DNA of 64,000 nt. Source: Paraescarpia echinospica. Its lineage: Eukaryota > Annelida > Polychaeta > Sabellida > Siboglinidae. The first letter of the stretch is position 1. Each line of letters starts with the position of its first letter. The notes below the pieces were generated by a model, which did no database searches, was not told the origin of the DNA, and worked only from the letters and a program-made list of their open reading frames with translations. Positions 29,700 to 48,386 of the stretch are shown here, in pieces. The stretch covers positions 45,453,428 to 45,517,427 of the forward strand of contig CM034541.1 in the NCBI GenBank assembly GCA_020002185.1. Direction: 5' to 3'. The translations under genes and the position numbers were made by a program.

Positions 29700-30040
29700 T
29701 ATGTAAATTATACTTGCTAGAATGGTTACCTGATTTGGGCGGAGGGAAACTGATCTGTTGCGAGACACACATAACTGAGGAATATGCAGAGACATGATCG
29801 TCTGAACATGCGACAGACACAAGCAGAAGAAGATTGTATTATTTATTTATGCACATCATTCATTTTCGAGCACCGTCTTTGGGGATGTGAATATTATTCC
29901 CTATAAAGCAGTTTTCATATCAACAAAGATGAACTTTTAACAGTAATGACGACCGCGTGAAGCATTCTTATTAGGATTATTGACTAATAATATTTGTTGT
30001 ACGGCATTCACGTCACTATCCAAGTAACATACGCACACCA
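29700..30040. other. Intergenic, nothing seen
   Basis: AT-rich sequence between the leftward NIDO promoter and a CA array. No gene. Confidence 0.4.
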
Positions 30041-30041
30041 C

Positions 30042-30048
30042 ACACACA

Positions 30049-30126
<78 letters not shown>
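30042..30126. repeat. CA microsatellite
   Basis: About 42 CA dinucleotides with one interruption. Confidence 0.95.
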
Positions 30127-30130
<4 letters not shown>

Positions 30131-31490
30131 CGGGATTATACATTCCCATGATTATGTTTCCGTTCAGTTTTCCGTACAGTGAAACAATGGCGTAAATGGT
30201 GTTTGCATGCAGGCGATAGTCACTAGGCAGGGTCCATGATACGTTAGCCTCGCCAAAAAAAAAAAAACGTAATATAAACAACCTGTGACGAGGAATCAGA
30301 GCGTGCCTTTTCCCAGTAGGGATCCTGTCTTTGCTAGCCTAGCACGCAGGCATAACCCCCACTATTCTAACTTAATTCTTAGTGGTCGGCCGCTAACACA
30401 AAGTTTAAAAAAGTCTGATATTACGAACGTGAAGTTGATCATTTGGTATTGTACGCAGATTGTTTGAGACGTTATCTGTAATTGAAACACATACGATAAC
30501 AGTATCACAAAATACCACAGAAATAGACCATTGGCGCTGGAGAAAAACAAACTAAAACTACTTTAATAAAATATTACGATTTCGACTATACCTGATGGAT
30601 GTTAGGCTTTATTGGTACATACACCATATCGGTGATAATAAGCTGGCAGACAATCCAATGTAAAATATAATGTGCTTTGGATATTTTGATTAATGTGATA
30701 TTATTTTCTGTTGAAGTGTACTTTGAAGGATTGTGTATGATCTGTATGATTAGCGTTGTCTATATATAAACTTATAAGACATATAGACAGTCAATTTTAG
30801 TTGCAAAACACACTTCGAAATATTCTTCTGAGTATTTTGATCATTTTGTAAGACATCAATCTTCGATGTTAAAATGGCGACTGTCACAATTTGTCTGATA
30901 ATGTAATTTAAATATATATATACAACTTTGATTTTAGTATTAATATGTACACACATACAAACATACTCGAAACCCAGAAATAATATCATCAGTGTTTTGA
31001 TCAACTTTTAAATTGTCCAACGTTTAGATCGTCAAAATTGCCGTCATGATTAATTACTGTTTGTCTCATATCTGAACTTGAAAGTGACATACAAAGTTGA
31101 TATTAATGTGAACAACCACATTCTAGAGGGTACAGAAGATTTTTAGCCATCTTTTTAGATTTCAAGATGGCAAAATTTAGTCAACGGTATCATTTCTCAT
31201 ACACATTGTATTTATCAATTGTGGGCAATTGATCGATTTGACTGTTGGATGATTTCAAAGTTACAATGAATACATAATAGCCGAACGTTTGATGTTATTC
31301 TTTTAACATATGCATGTTAAAGTAAAAAAGGCGCCCAATGTCTCAGTTACATCATACGTTACAACAACTATTACTGCCTTTTCTGTAGTGTACATACTGA
31401 GGAAAGATGCGATTGAGTGAACCAAAGATCTAGTAAAGACAGGGTTTGTGTACATGTGGGTGGCAAAGCCATCACAAAGCTGCCCACGTC
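30127..31490. other. Intergenic, nothing seen
   Basis: AT-rich DNA without a supported gene. Short open frames look random. Confidence 0.4.
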
Positions 31491-31499
31491 CTTGTCATC

Positions 31500-32600
31500 A
31501 CAACAATTCAGGAGAGGGTAGATCGGTGCAGTTTACTGTACACCGCTGCCTGGCAATATGTCCGTTTCAGACGGTAAGGTAACAGGTATGGTTAGATGCA
31601 TCACCTGATAATGGAAGGCATTCATAAGCATATGATTTAACGAAAAATGGAGCCCGCGTTTTGTCGACTGTATCCACGTCTTGAGCATTGTATAATCTGC
31701 ATATATCGTAATGTCGTCTGTCATGTCGCCCTTTCTCAGGTCCTGCAGTAGCTTATGGTGCTTCCCACAAACCCCCTTGATGGTTTCTTGCTGCGACCTG
31801 AAAAGAATGATATCATCTCACACCCCGCCAAAGCATGGAAAGCTTGAATTGTTTCCAGTTTGTTTGGCTTTAGGATATGTGTTTTACAAGTACATGTATC
31901 GGGATGTATCTCCTATGATTAACTGTGCTAGTCTTTAGCTAAAGCTTTGTACAAGGCTTCCGGTGAACGTGAGCCGGAAGACGAACCTGTATGTCGGTAT
32001 CCCGAGCCAGAACCATGACACTGTCAACGCGAATCTGAAAGCAGTGAACGGTTATCCTTGTGTTGTCCCCTTTCATGCCATCCATCTAGTTTGGATGTGG
32101 CCACTTTTGTATTGGTATAATTCACCCTTTTCTCATTATTGAACCTACCGGCTACTATGAATGTTTTGACACGTGGTTGTCCAAAACTTGTTCAGACAGG
32201 AATCTTTCCAAATCTACCTTATTACCTGCCAGTGCCAAGTAATTTATTCCAGTCAGATAGCAACGAGTTTCGCTATTTTAGCGATCCTCCGGATTGATCT
32301 TTGGAACGATTCGATATCGTTCCTGATTTGGTGTATACTTTGTAGTATTTGTGAAACACAATGTCTGTGCGGATAAACAAGGCCTCGATACGAAGAACAG
32401 CACTTCGAAGCAAATCACACAAAACCCTGAATGTGGGTATTCCTTTTGTGTTCCCAGTAGCAATCACAAATTGGATATTGGGGTATCTGCTTCCACAACG
32501 TCAGTGAGAAATGCCTTAGATCCTATATGAAGATGTCCGTTCATTTCTGCCAAAGCAATGGGAACTGACAAGAGTTCATGATATATGATAATCACAGGGG
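31500..32600 (-). pseudogene. Decayed member of a repetitive invertebrate gene family
   Basis: Read leftward, broken frames give LALAGNKVDLERFLSEQVL (near 32230), then VDSVMVLARDTDI (near 32000), then KHHKLLQDLRKGDMTDDI (near 31730) and NAQDVDTVDKTRA (near 31670). I recognise this order (an acidic DTR/RDTDI core and a C-terminal VDxxDxARA segment) from a large, often repetitive family of uncharacterised invertebrate proteins. Many stops and shifts show it is dead. The functional assignment of the family is unknown to me. Confidence 0.5.
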
Positions 32601-33674
32601 TTTACCTTGATGTTTGTGTTCAAAGGTCCTCGGAAACCCAGCCTTCTTTTGAGGGGGTAGCACTTATTGCTCTTTTTTAATTGTACGTATTGTTTTCTAA
32701 ATATTACAGATTATGCAACCCATGTAAACCGGGTTATTATTATTTAGTCTCAAACTAACAAGAACTTATCAATGAAATAACGTGCCCTGTTACACTAATC
32801 AGTTTTATTTGTTAATGTTTTCCCTTGATAATCGGTTTTGTTTTGAAAGTTAGAGCAGCCTTCCTCACTCATAAGACGGCGTGCTTGTCAGCTAAATGCC
32901 TTTGCTTGCGTGTTTGCAAATGTCACATCGGGAGATCTCTTAAAGCTATGCTAAGAATATCGAGGAAGCCACGATTAACTTTTGATGGCTACTGAATTTG
33001 TTTCGGTGGAGGGAAACCTTACTGTGATGATGACAATAGCATTTGAATAGCCAATAGGCAGGAGATGGAACTGCGCATTACTTTGTGGACACTTAATTGT
33101 GACGTTGTGTGGAATCCGGGCCCACCCCGATTTCGACATTATGACATTTGTGTATATTTGTTATTCCTCAATGCGTTTATTCCATCATTCCATATCGTTT
33201 TAGAAGATAATATTCCAAATAGCGCTCGCTGAGGTTTGAATCAGTGTGCGCCGTTGCGGTTGCGGGTTCCTGCACGCCGCACTTGAAACAAGCAATATTA
33301 ATAAATCGCTTGTTATTGCAAACCGGAGCGCTATTTGGGCCTCAAAAATGCCCTCAAATCAATATTTTCTAACGTTGTACTTTAAATCAGAAACAATGTG
33401 GAAAGGTGGCATAAACACACTGATGAGTGAGGTATCAAATCAGTTCGATTGTTGGACGAGCGACTGGCGCGATCGTTCACTGGAATTGGGATCGGACTGC
33501 TTGCATTCTCTATTGTTACCATTGTTGCAGTACTATCCGTGATATTAAGCGGTTAGTTACACAAAAGAATGATCGTAAGTCGCTTTGTTTTTCATCGCTA
33601 TAGCTGTAATAAATTAAATACTCTTAAAACGCACAGCGACTGCGCTCAAACTCAGAAGCCTGGACGAGCAGCGG
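32601..33674. other. Intergenic, isolated 2A-like codons only
   Basis: No gene supported. A frame at 33101-33124 reads DVVWNPGP, which resembles a 2A motif found in some LINEs, but the flanks are not clearly coding. Confidence 0.35.
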
Positions 33675-35599
33675 CTTTGCGATTCAATTATGAAAAGCTA
33701 ACTGGCGCTTTTAAACCACGCCCAGCGCTCGTGATTGGTCGGTAGGAACGATTGACACATGTGTCACGCTCGTTTCATTTTGTTTTTCGCGGGGAGACGT
33801 CAGGGTTTGTTATATGCTAACAACGAGCTACACGTACACAAACTAATTTTACGAATAGGTAGGCAGGGCCCTTCGTATACATACGTTATTCAGATTAGAT
33901 TATTTAGCGTTCAATTTAGACTGATACTCATTAGGACAGTAGCAAAATTCAGTAGTTGTAAATGTTGACATACTTTTATGTTAACACATTGTAAACACGA
34001 AGCAGATAGATGCAATGTGGGACAGCAATTACCTTTGCACTGATATAATAACATTCTAGAACATGCACAAAACTAATAACAAATTAATTTTACTTTAATC
34101 GAGCTAGCGTATTAGGGAAGACTATTATCAATATAATAATGTAATCGCGGTCTTCAAGCTTTAGTACGAATATTTGCGATGGAATGGGTGTAAAATTACT
34201 AGAATTTTGTTCATTTGGAAGAAGGGCATATGTGGAAATATTTATAAATGATAGCCAACTAATGTGTTGTAAGTTGTATTCAGCACAAATAATCTACAAA
34301 CTGTCAAAACACACATTTGGTGCAAAAATAATTGAGATTTGTTTAAAGTTAGTTTAAAATATTTTAGTAACATAATTAAAAGTGTTATTGTAGATGTATA
34401 ACATAATGTATTTAATATAATCCTGCAAGAATTATCATATATTCGTTCACTCACGTTCACTAGTGAGCACAACTCCACTGGGCTTTTCCTTAGATCCGTA
34501 TGCCCATGCAGACATTCAGAAATGTACACATGCATACATACCTATAATTAAATATGTAAATATAATATGGTAATTGGGTAGCACTTTGCTCAGTTCGTAA
34601 TGTGAAAGAGTCTCAGTAATGGTGCATAATGGCAATCTCATTTATTTAATAAAACATTTGAAAAACGTGTGTACAGTGTGTATTAAACATACATACCTAA
34701 AAGTATGGTATGCTTTAAATATGCATGAGTTAATGTAGTGTATGTGGAGACTTGGGTAGTGTATAAGTATTTATGCCTAGAGTAGCTTTGTTTAATTACT
34801 AGCATCAAACACGCTAAATAAAGGACTATAGACATTTCAGTTAGTGTGCATAATGTACGTTATATTTTGTGTGACTGTCACACGCTTAACATTATTTTGC
34901 TCTGATTGTAATAGTAATTTTGCACAATCCTATGATAATAACTAATTTAAATTCTAGTAATTATATAATGCATGGGCACTGAGATAATTTAATATAAAGT
35001 TGTGCCCAATGACCATATGATATGTACATATTTAATTATAGCTAAGTACTGCTAAGCTCAGCAGTAAACATGCCAAATGGGTACGTGAGTGAACGTATAT
35101 ATCATAATTATTGCAGCATTGTATTAAGTATAAATTGTGTTATACATCTACAAGAACACAATTATTATTATTTTTTTAAATGTTTTTAATTAACTTTAAC
35201 AAAAACCTCAATCTTTTAGCACGAAATATGTGTTTAGGCAGTTTGTAGATTATTTGTGCTGAATACAACTTACAACAAATTAGTTGGCTAGCATTTATAA
35301 ATATTTACACAGATAACCTTCTTCCAAATGAACAACATTCTAATAATTGTACATCCGTGCCATCGCAAATATTCATAATAAAGCTTGAAGACCGCGATTA
35401 TGGATGAACAGGTAGGCCCTGCCTACCTGTTCGGAAAATTAGTATGTGTACATTTAGCCCCTCGCTAACATATAACAAGCCCTGACGAAATGAAACGCGT
35501 AATTCACGTGTCAAATGCTCTTTGCCCTAGCGACCAATCTTGTACGCGCTGGACGTGGCTTAAAAGCGCCTGTTAGCTTTTCATAAGTGAATCGCAAAG
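33675..35599. repeat. Large imperfect inverted repeat (foldback)
   Basis: The outer ends CTTTGCGATTCA (33675-33686) and TGAATCGCAAAG (35588-35599) are complementary. Homology continues inward through GGTAGGCAGGGCC, ATCGCGGTCTTCAAGCTTTA, the ACAAATAATCTACAAACTG segment and TATAATTAAATATGTA, to about 34600 on the left and 34975 on the right. Indels make the arms unequal (about 925 and 625 bp) around a spacer of a few hundred bp. No ORF is inside, so a nonautonomous foldback-type DNA transposon is plausible. Confidence 0.75.
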
Positions 35600-36730
35600 A
35601 AGCGAACGGGTATGCTAACGGACTGGAATGGTATTCTGGTTCGCGATTCAGCCCCTAGAGGCCATTCTGCAAAGGCATCGCCACACGGAGGATGATACAC
35701 CCTTCAGAATCGGGAAACATATGCCTGCAGGAATGGTTATTTGGAAGTACTCTTGAAAAGAAATACCAAACGAACCGATTCTGTAATATACTACCAAGTT
35801 AAAGGCATTCATGTTCGATATATGTTTGTGTTATATGTCATTGATACGCATGCTACCCGTGGGACGCAACTATTATTTTGCACGCGTCAGGGTACTGATT
35901 CTGTGCGTATAGGATGCATGATCTTTTGTCCCGTAAACCCCTGCTGATATTAAATAAATTGATCTGGATTGACATTTCGTCCACCCTCGTAGGCAAGTAT
36001 CATCAAACTGCAAAATTGACCGATCTGCCTCTAAAATCATCTCCCTGATTTTGAACACTTTCAGTGTATGCCACTCAGTGAGGCAACTGCCAATAGTTTA
36101 TTATTTTTATTACTGTGCAAGTGCAAGGAATCTCGGAATTGAACCGTTCATTCCTCACATACGAGAAGCGTCTCTTCAAGAAACGAGTCCAATTGTTCAT
36201 GTCCTTTCTTCAAAAGTCCATTGTTAATATATTGAGAGTAGGTCTCTTGTGAATTGGCTCTCTTTATCTAGGCTGAGAGAGTATTGTTCAATGGATACCC
36301 ATGGCCTGATCAATAAGCCTGTATATGTACAAATAAATATTCTACAATTGTCTAGATATCACCATATGAAATAAAACAGTGCACTAAGCACACATAATCT
36401 TAAACAATAGTCTGACTTTTTAATTCACCAATCGCTACTGTAGAGAAAGTTGACTTCTGTATCCAAACTCACATCGCGTTGTAACAAGCAGAAGAATGCG
36501 ATCAGAAAAGAAAAACAAAAATTATAAACTTGATGCGTTGTCTGATACTGAATGCAATATCGGATTACCGGGTGATTTGTATTTAATTTATATGTGTCAC
36601 TTAACACGCTTTTTGGCGGTACGTAATCAAAAAAACATTGTAAAAAACGTAATAATAGCGCACAACCTGCGTCAGACTCGTAGATATCAGTTAACACCAT
36701 TGTTGGCGGTGAGCAACTAATTGAGTCGGA
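35600..36730. other. Region upstream of the rightward NIDO gene, no gene seen
   Basis: No supported coding sequence. Only the promoter at its right edge is recognisable. Confidence 0.4.
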
Positions 36731-36736
36731 CGAGAG

Positions 36737-36744
36737 TATATATT
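36737..36744 (+). promoter_or_regulatory. TATA box of the rightward NIDO gene
   Basis: TATATATT, about 48 bp before the ATG at 36785. Conserved in the leftward copy. Confidence 0.7.
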
Positions 36745-36784
36745 CTTGGTGAATTCCCAACGACAGCAGTATCGGGACAGCATC

Positions 36785-42944
<6,160 letters not shown>

Positions 42945-43115
42945 CAACGTCTTGGAGACTGGTTCTTGTTCTGCGTTCAGCGCAAATCAAAGAGCAGATA
43001 TTAGAAAAAACGTCGGTTGTTACATTCGCCGTGTGTACAGGTTGCTGGTTGATGCATTTATCTACCTATGTGTTGGTGATATATGACGCAGTAACGTATG
43101 TATAGAAAACTCCTT

Positions 43116-43121
43116 AATAAA
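43116..43121 (+). terminator. Poly(A) signal of the NIDO gene
   Basis: AATAAA in a stretch also conserved in the leftward copy (3238-3243). Confidence 0.6.
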
Positions 43122-43724
43122 TTGCATAACAATTTTAAGGATTCATAAAGCACTCCATCTTCCAAAGTTTAATTATAACAACGAGGTTGAACGCACAGTG
43201 ATGCTCGCCCTACTGTTAGATGACCTAATTATTTTGCTGATTTAAAAAGGCTGGAAACGTTGACGTATGTCATAACTTGTATCTGTAGTACTGTTTACCC
43301 TTGTCATTGCATTGTCATTTAATTTAAATAAAACTACTAGCAACCATACTGACGCTATTCATCATTTGATCCTCATCTATGCGACAACATGGACATAACA
43401 TATTAGTCCATGTGTGACCGATGTAACCTGTTCAGGCAATTTCTTATTGATAGAGTAACACAATGATATTATTGTGGAAGTATGCGGCCGCTTTATCAGA
43501 TAAGATTATTTGACTCTAACTTACTTGCACTTTTCTTTCCATCCCAATTTCTATTCTTACCCTGTGTACTTTCCTACTGAACCGATCTAACTGTCCACGA
43601 CTATCCATTGTAAACCGATTAGAGGCTTCCTTCCACACCGTAATGTCAGCATGCACCGTCTTCCGCTAGTCGTCGGGGATGATCTGCGCCACCCAGATAT
43701 GTTGGACTTTTATTGAAGGTCCCT

Positions 43725-44252
43725 TGTGAGCATCTACGACCCCTCGAAATAATGGTAAGGCTTATATATTTTTGATTATTTCTCCTTAGGCTAAAGATCA
43801 ATGGAACCAGAAATTCTCGCAATTCGTTATCCTTACGTAATTCTCACTTAGTTTTATACAAACGGAAGGACTTTGAAGTATTCAAAGTTAAAAAGACCTG
43901 TTTATGAGTTTTCGCATATTTCCACAATGATTGCTTACTTAAACTCGTGGTAGGAGTGTAGATAATTCCTCGTCAATTGCCATAGTGCTGCCGAACCTAA
44001 TTTACATATGTAATATATATGACAAATACTAAAATCACTCAAATGAAACTTTAAAACGTTCAGTTGATTTCCCGCCGAAACCGTCCTATTGGATAACATA
44101 AACATGAACAACGAAGAAGCAATGAACCCAAACTACCAACAGCTAAGTACACTACATATCACAAGCTATACATTTGATGAATATGTTATAACTAAAGTTT
44201 TTTTGTTGGAAAGCCTGTAAATTAAACTCTTACACCATAGAAATACTAATAC
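43725..44252. repeat. Direct repeat flanking the LINE array, copy 1
   Basis: CTACGACCCCTCGAAATAAT through AGAAATACTAA is repeated almost identically at about 54360-54878. It contains no gene. It is host flank (or an older element) duplicated with the LINE array. Confidence 0.85.
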
Positions 44253-45250
44253 ATTATGAATCAATATCTTACTACTTCAAGACACAATCTTCCCTGGTTC
44301 AATAAAGAGTTAAAGAAAATGTGCAAAGGAAAGAAACAACTATTTAACAAAGCAAAAAGAACTAGAAATCTAGAAGACTGGAAAGAATTATGTAACATGC
44401 ATAAACACCTTCGTTCTGCTAGACTATCCTACATAAGTCAATTCCTGACATCAACAATAACAGAGAAACCTAAATCATTTTGGAGCTTCATCTCTAAACT
44501 TAGACAGGATAACCAGGGTATTGGGGACCTTAACACTGCGGGTAACATCATTAGCGATGGCACACATAAAGCAGAAGCCTTAAACAATCAGTTCCAAAGT
44601 GTATTTACAGACGAAGGAAATTCCATCCTACCATATATTGCCAGAAGTCCACATGGAGAAATCCCCAAACTAACAATTTCACTTAAAGGAGTACTTCATC
44701 AACTTTCTAAAATTAACATTTCTGAATCACAAGGACCAGATGGCATTCCACCATGGTTCTTAAACAGATATGTCTCTCATCTAGAACTAATAATACATGA
44801 CATTTTCCAATCATCTGTTGACTCTGGACAAGTCCCCAATACCTGGAAAGAAGCCAAAGTAACAGCAATTTTTAAGAAAGGAAGTAGAGCAGAAACATCC
44901 AACTACAGACCAATATCCTTAACAACTGTGGTTTCTAAACTTCTTGAACGCATCATACGTAGTCACACTATGAAACACCTGGAACAGCACCACATTCTAA
45001 CTGACCACCAACATGGCTTCCGTGCCTAAAGATCAACTGAAACACAATGAATTCAAACAATCCACCACATAAGTAAATCTCATGATGAGAAGAAATCTGT
45101 AGACATGGCCATCCTTGATTTCATCAAAGCATTCGATAAAGTTCCACATAAAAGACTAATCCACAAACTCAAACACTATGGCATCACAGGCCTAATATCA
45201 TCATGGATAAATAGCATCCTTACAGGAACGACTCAACAGGTTGTTATAAT
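44253..45250 (+). mobile_element. LINE array unit 1 (5'-truncated RT fragment)
   Basis: Begins at the sequence that corresponds to the middle of the full unit and ends at the common junction GTTATAAT. It carries the RT start: PWFNKELKKMCKGKKQLF, QGPDGIPPWFLNRY, NYRPISLTTVVSKLLE and, after stops, AILDFIKAFDKVPHKRL. It retains a sense codon (TCA) where units 2-4 have a stop. Confidence 0.9.
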
Positions 45251-48200
45251 AGCCTCGAATACCGCTCCTGGCAACGACAACGGCAACGCTACGTTTCCGT
45301 GAAGCATAACATTTTAATAAAGTATACGTATATAAAGTGTATACTATAGGAAGTCAGTAACTAACCAGAAACCAACAACGTACACATTACAATAAACTGT
45401 TTACTAACAGGCCTTTCGCCAAGACGCTCTTTGCCCAGTAACGCCCTGGGGCCAGGTCGAAAACCTGCAATTACCATCGCCCTGCACAAAGCCTCTTGGA
45501 ACTTGACTAGACCAATATAATACTGCAGCCTATATAAACTAGTCACTAAACCTATTACACGGACATATATTTTATAATTATTTATCTTTTATTTTTAATA
45601 TTAATATCAGTAAACTTTTTAAGTGTGGGTGTGTTTCTTAATAACTACTTAACCGTTTTATCAATTATTAACCACTACCACTCGAGTTGGTGACATGGCA
45701 GACTCCGTACGATATACCCCTACAAGTTGCACTTTTAGATGTACCCTGTTTATGGTTTTATGTCTGCAGATCACTTTTAGGCTTTTAAATGATCCCAAGT
45801 TTGAGAGTTTCCAGAGCAACACAAGCGAGACCTATGTCAACGCCAAAGCTAGACAAGACATCCATTCTGTCACGTCCTACTACTTTTACAGTCCCATATG
45901 GAAAACCATAGCCCAATTGAAATTTCTCAAATCCAGCACCTTCACTGGATTACTGATCACTCCCCTACCGTACAAACCCAGGACAACAATAAAATTCTCT
46001 ATACTTCTATGCATCATGCTATCAGGAGATGTTCAATTAAACCCAGGCCCCTCTAAATGTCACTCATGTAAGAAATCATTAAAGTCTAATGTACTCATCC
46101 TAATTTGTATTGATTGTAATAAATCAACACACATCAAATGCGCCAGGATATCCAGACAAGAATTTAACAATACTTACAGAAACCTAAATGTACCACGGTA
46201 CTGTTCAAATTGTTCAGCACCCTGTGGCATTTGCCATGGCGATGTCCTAAATGATAATAGAGCAATTCAGTGCGACCACTGCCTAAACTGGTTCCACTCG
46301 CAATGCTGCCCAATAGATGACAATAAATACAAACGAGTAATAAATGTCTCATGTTCGCGGGCCTGCCCCGAATGCAACAACTTCAACTTCTTTCAATTAT
46401 TTCTTCAGAGATACAGAAATCCCAACGGCAAATCCCTTATATCCTCTGGAGAGTAACAGTCATAACCTAAACGAAACCACTCATTACAATGCAACTAATA
46501 GCAAGAAACCATATAGACCGAAAAAGAGACCACACTTCAGATGCATCCTCATAAACTGCCAAAGCGTTAAAAAGAAAGCCTCAGACATCGAACCACTAAA
46601 CAATCTACACAACCCAGACATCATCTGTGGCACTGAATCATGATTAGATCCCTCAATAAAAATTGAGAAATATTCCCAAACAACTTTAACGTCTTTAGAA
46701 AGGACAGAGAAACAGACACTACTGGAGAGGGATATTTCAAATATCAAAAGATGTCCTCATCACAAGCCACCTACCAGACCTAGACACTAACAGTGAGAGC
46801 ATTTGGACTGAAACCCAGATAACAGCAATGAAACCAATAATCATGTGTACCCTCTATCGTGCCCCAAATGACTCTCATGGAACTCAAATCGAAGAACTAG
46901 ACCTAGCCCTGTCTAAATTAGGTAACAAGATCAACACACATAATGCCATAATTACTGGCGATTTCAACCTCCCTAATATAAATTGGGAAATTCACCAAGT
47001 CACACCTAACAATGGATACTGTATAACTGCTGCCAATAAATTACACTATCTTACAGAGGAACATGAACTGATCCAACATGTCAAGGAACCCACGCACAGA
47101 CAAGGAAATGCCAACAATATTTTAGAAATTGTCTTCACCAATATACCTGGGTTAATAAAGTAGATACATGTAGTAGACGGAATAGCATATCATAGTACAA
47201 TCATCATTGATGTAAACATCTCGCCCAAACGCAAACATCGTCCGAAACGTAAAGTCTTCATTAGAAATAAAGCTGACAACATTAACATCCAGACATCTCT
47301 TGAAAACTTTACTCATGAATACTTCTTTCAAAACCAAAACATGACAGTCAATGACAAGTGGAATCTTGTTTCCACGAAAATCATCAACATTATGAATCAA
47401 TATCTTACTACTTCAAGACACAATCTTCCCTGGTTCAATAAAGATTTAAAGAAAATGTGCAAAGGAAAGAAACAACTATTTAACAAAGCAAAAAGAACTA
47501 GAAATCTAGAAGACTGGAAAGAATTATGTAACATGCATAAACACCTTCGTTCTGCTAGCCTATCCTACATAAGTCAATTCATGACATCAACAATAACAGA
47601 GAAACCTAAATCATTTTGGAGCTTCATCTCTAAACTTAGACAGGATAACCAGGGTATTGGGGACCTTAACACTGCGGGTAACATCATTAGCGATGGCACA
47701 CATAAAGCAGAAGCCTTAAACAATCAGTTCCAAAGTGTATTTACAGACGAAGGAAATTCCACCCTACCATATATTGCCAGAAGTCCACATGGAGAAATCC
47801 CCAAACAAACAATTTCACTTAAAGGAGTACTTCATCAACTTTCCAAAATTAACATTTCTGAATGACAAGGACCAGATGGCATTCCACCATGGTTCTTAAA
47901 CAGATATGTCTCTCATCTAGCACTAATAATACATGACATTTTCCAATCATCTGTTGACTCTGGACAAGTCCCCAATACCTGGAAAGAAGCCAAAGTAACA
48001 GCAATTTTTAAGAAAGGAAGTAGAGCAGAAACATCCAACTACAGACCAATATCCTTAACAACTGTGGTTTCTAAACTTCTTGAACACATCATACGTAGTC
48101 ACATTATGAAACACCTGGAACAGCACCACATTCTAACTGACCACCAACATGGCTTCCGTGCCTAAAGATCAACTGAAACACAATGAATTCAAACAATCCA

Positions 48201-48386
48201 CCACATAAGTAAATCTCATGATGAGAAGAAATCTGTAGACATGGCCATCCTTGATTTCATCAAAGCATTCGATAAAGTTCCAAATAAAAGACTAATCCAC
48301 AAACTCAAACACTATGGCATCACAGGCCTAATATCATCATGGATAAATAGCATCCTTACAGGAACGACTCAACAGGTTGTTATAAT
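45251..48386 (+). mobile_element. LINE array unit 2 (PHD-finger LINE)
   Basis: About 3.13 kb, from AGCCTCGAATACCGCTCC to the truncated RT end GTTATAAT. It has the PHD ORF (45695-46456), an endonuclease in pieces (46344-46643, 46828-47163) and RT in pieces (47341-47865, 48241-48438). A TGA after NISE (47863-47865) is shared with units 3 and 4. Two Trp codons of the PHD ORF are CGG here (46198 and 46359 areas). Confidence 0.92.

Noticed and set aside
33246..33542. 98-codon open frame
   Set aside because: No domain pattern, no splice or promoter context and random-looking composition.
45361..45546. Recurrent 61-codon leftward frames in each LINE unit 5' UTR (also at 48496, 51630, 55005)
   Set aside because: Identical because the units are duplicates. 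No independent evidence of coding; they lie antisense in the LINE 5' UTR.
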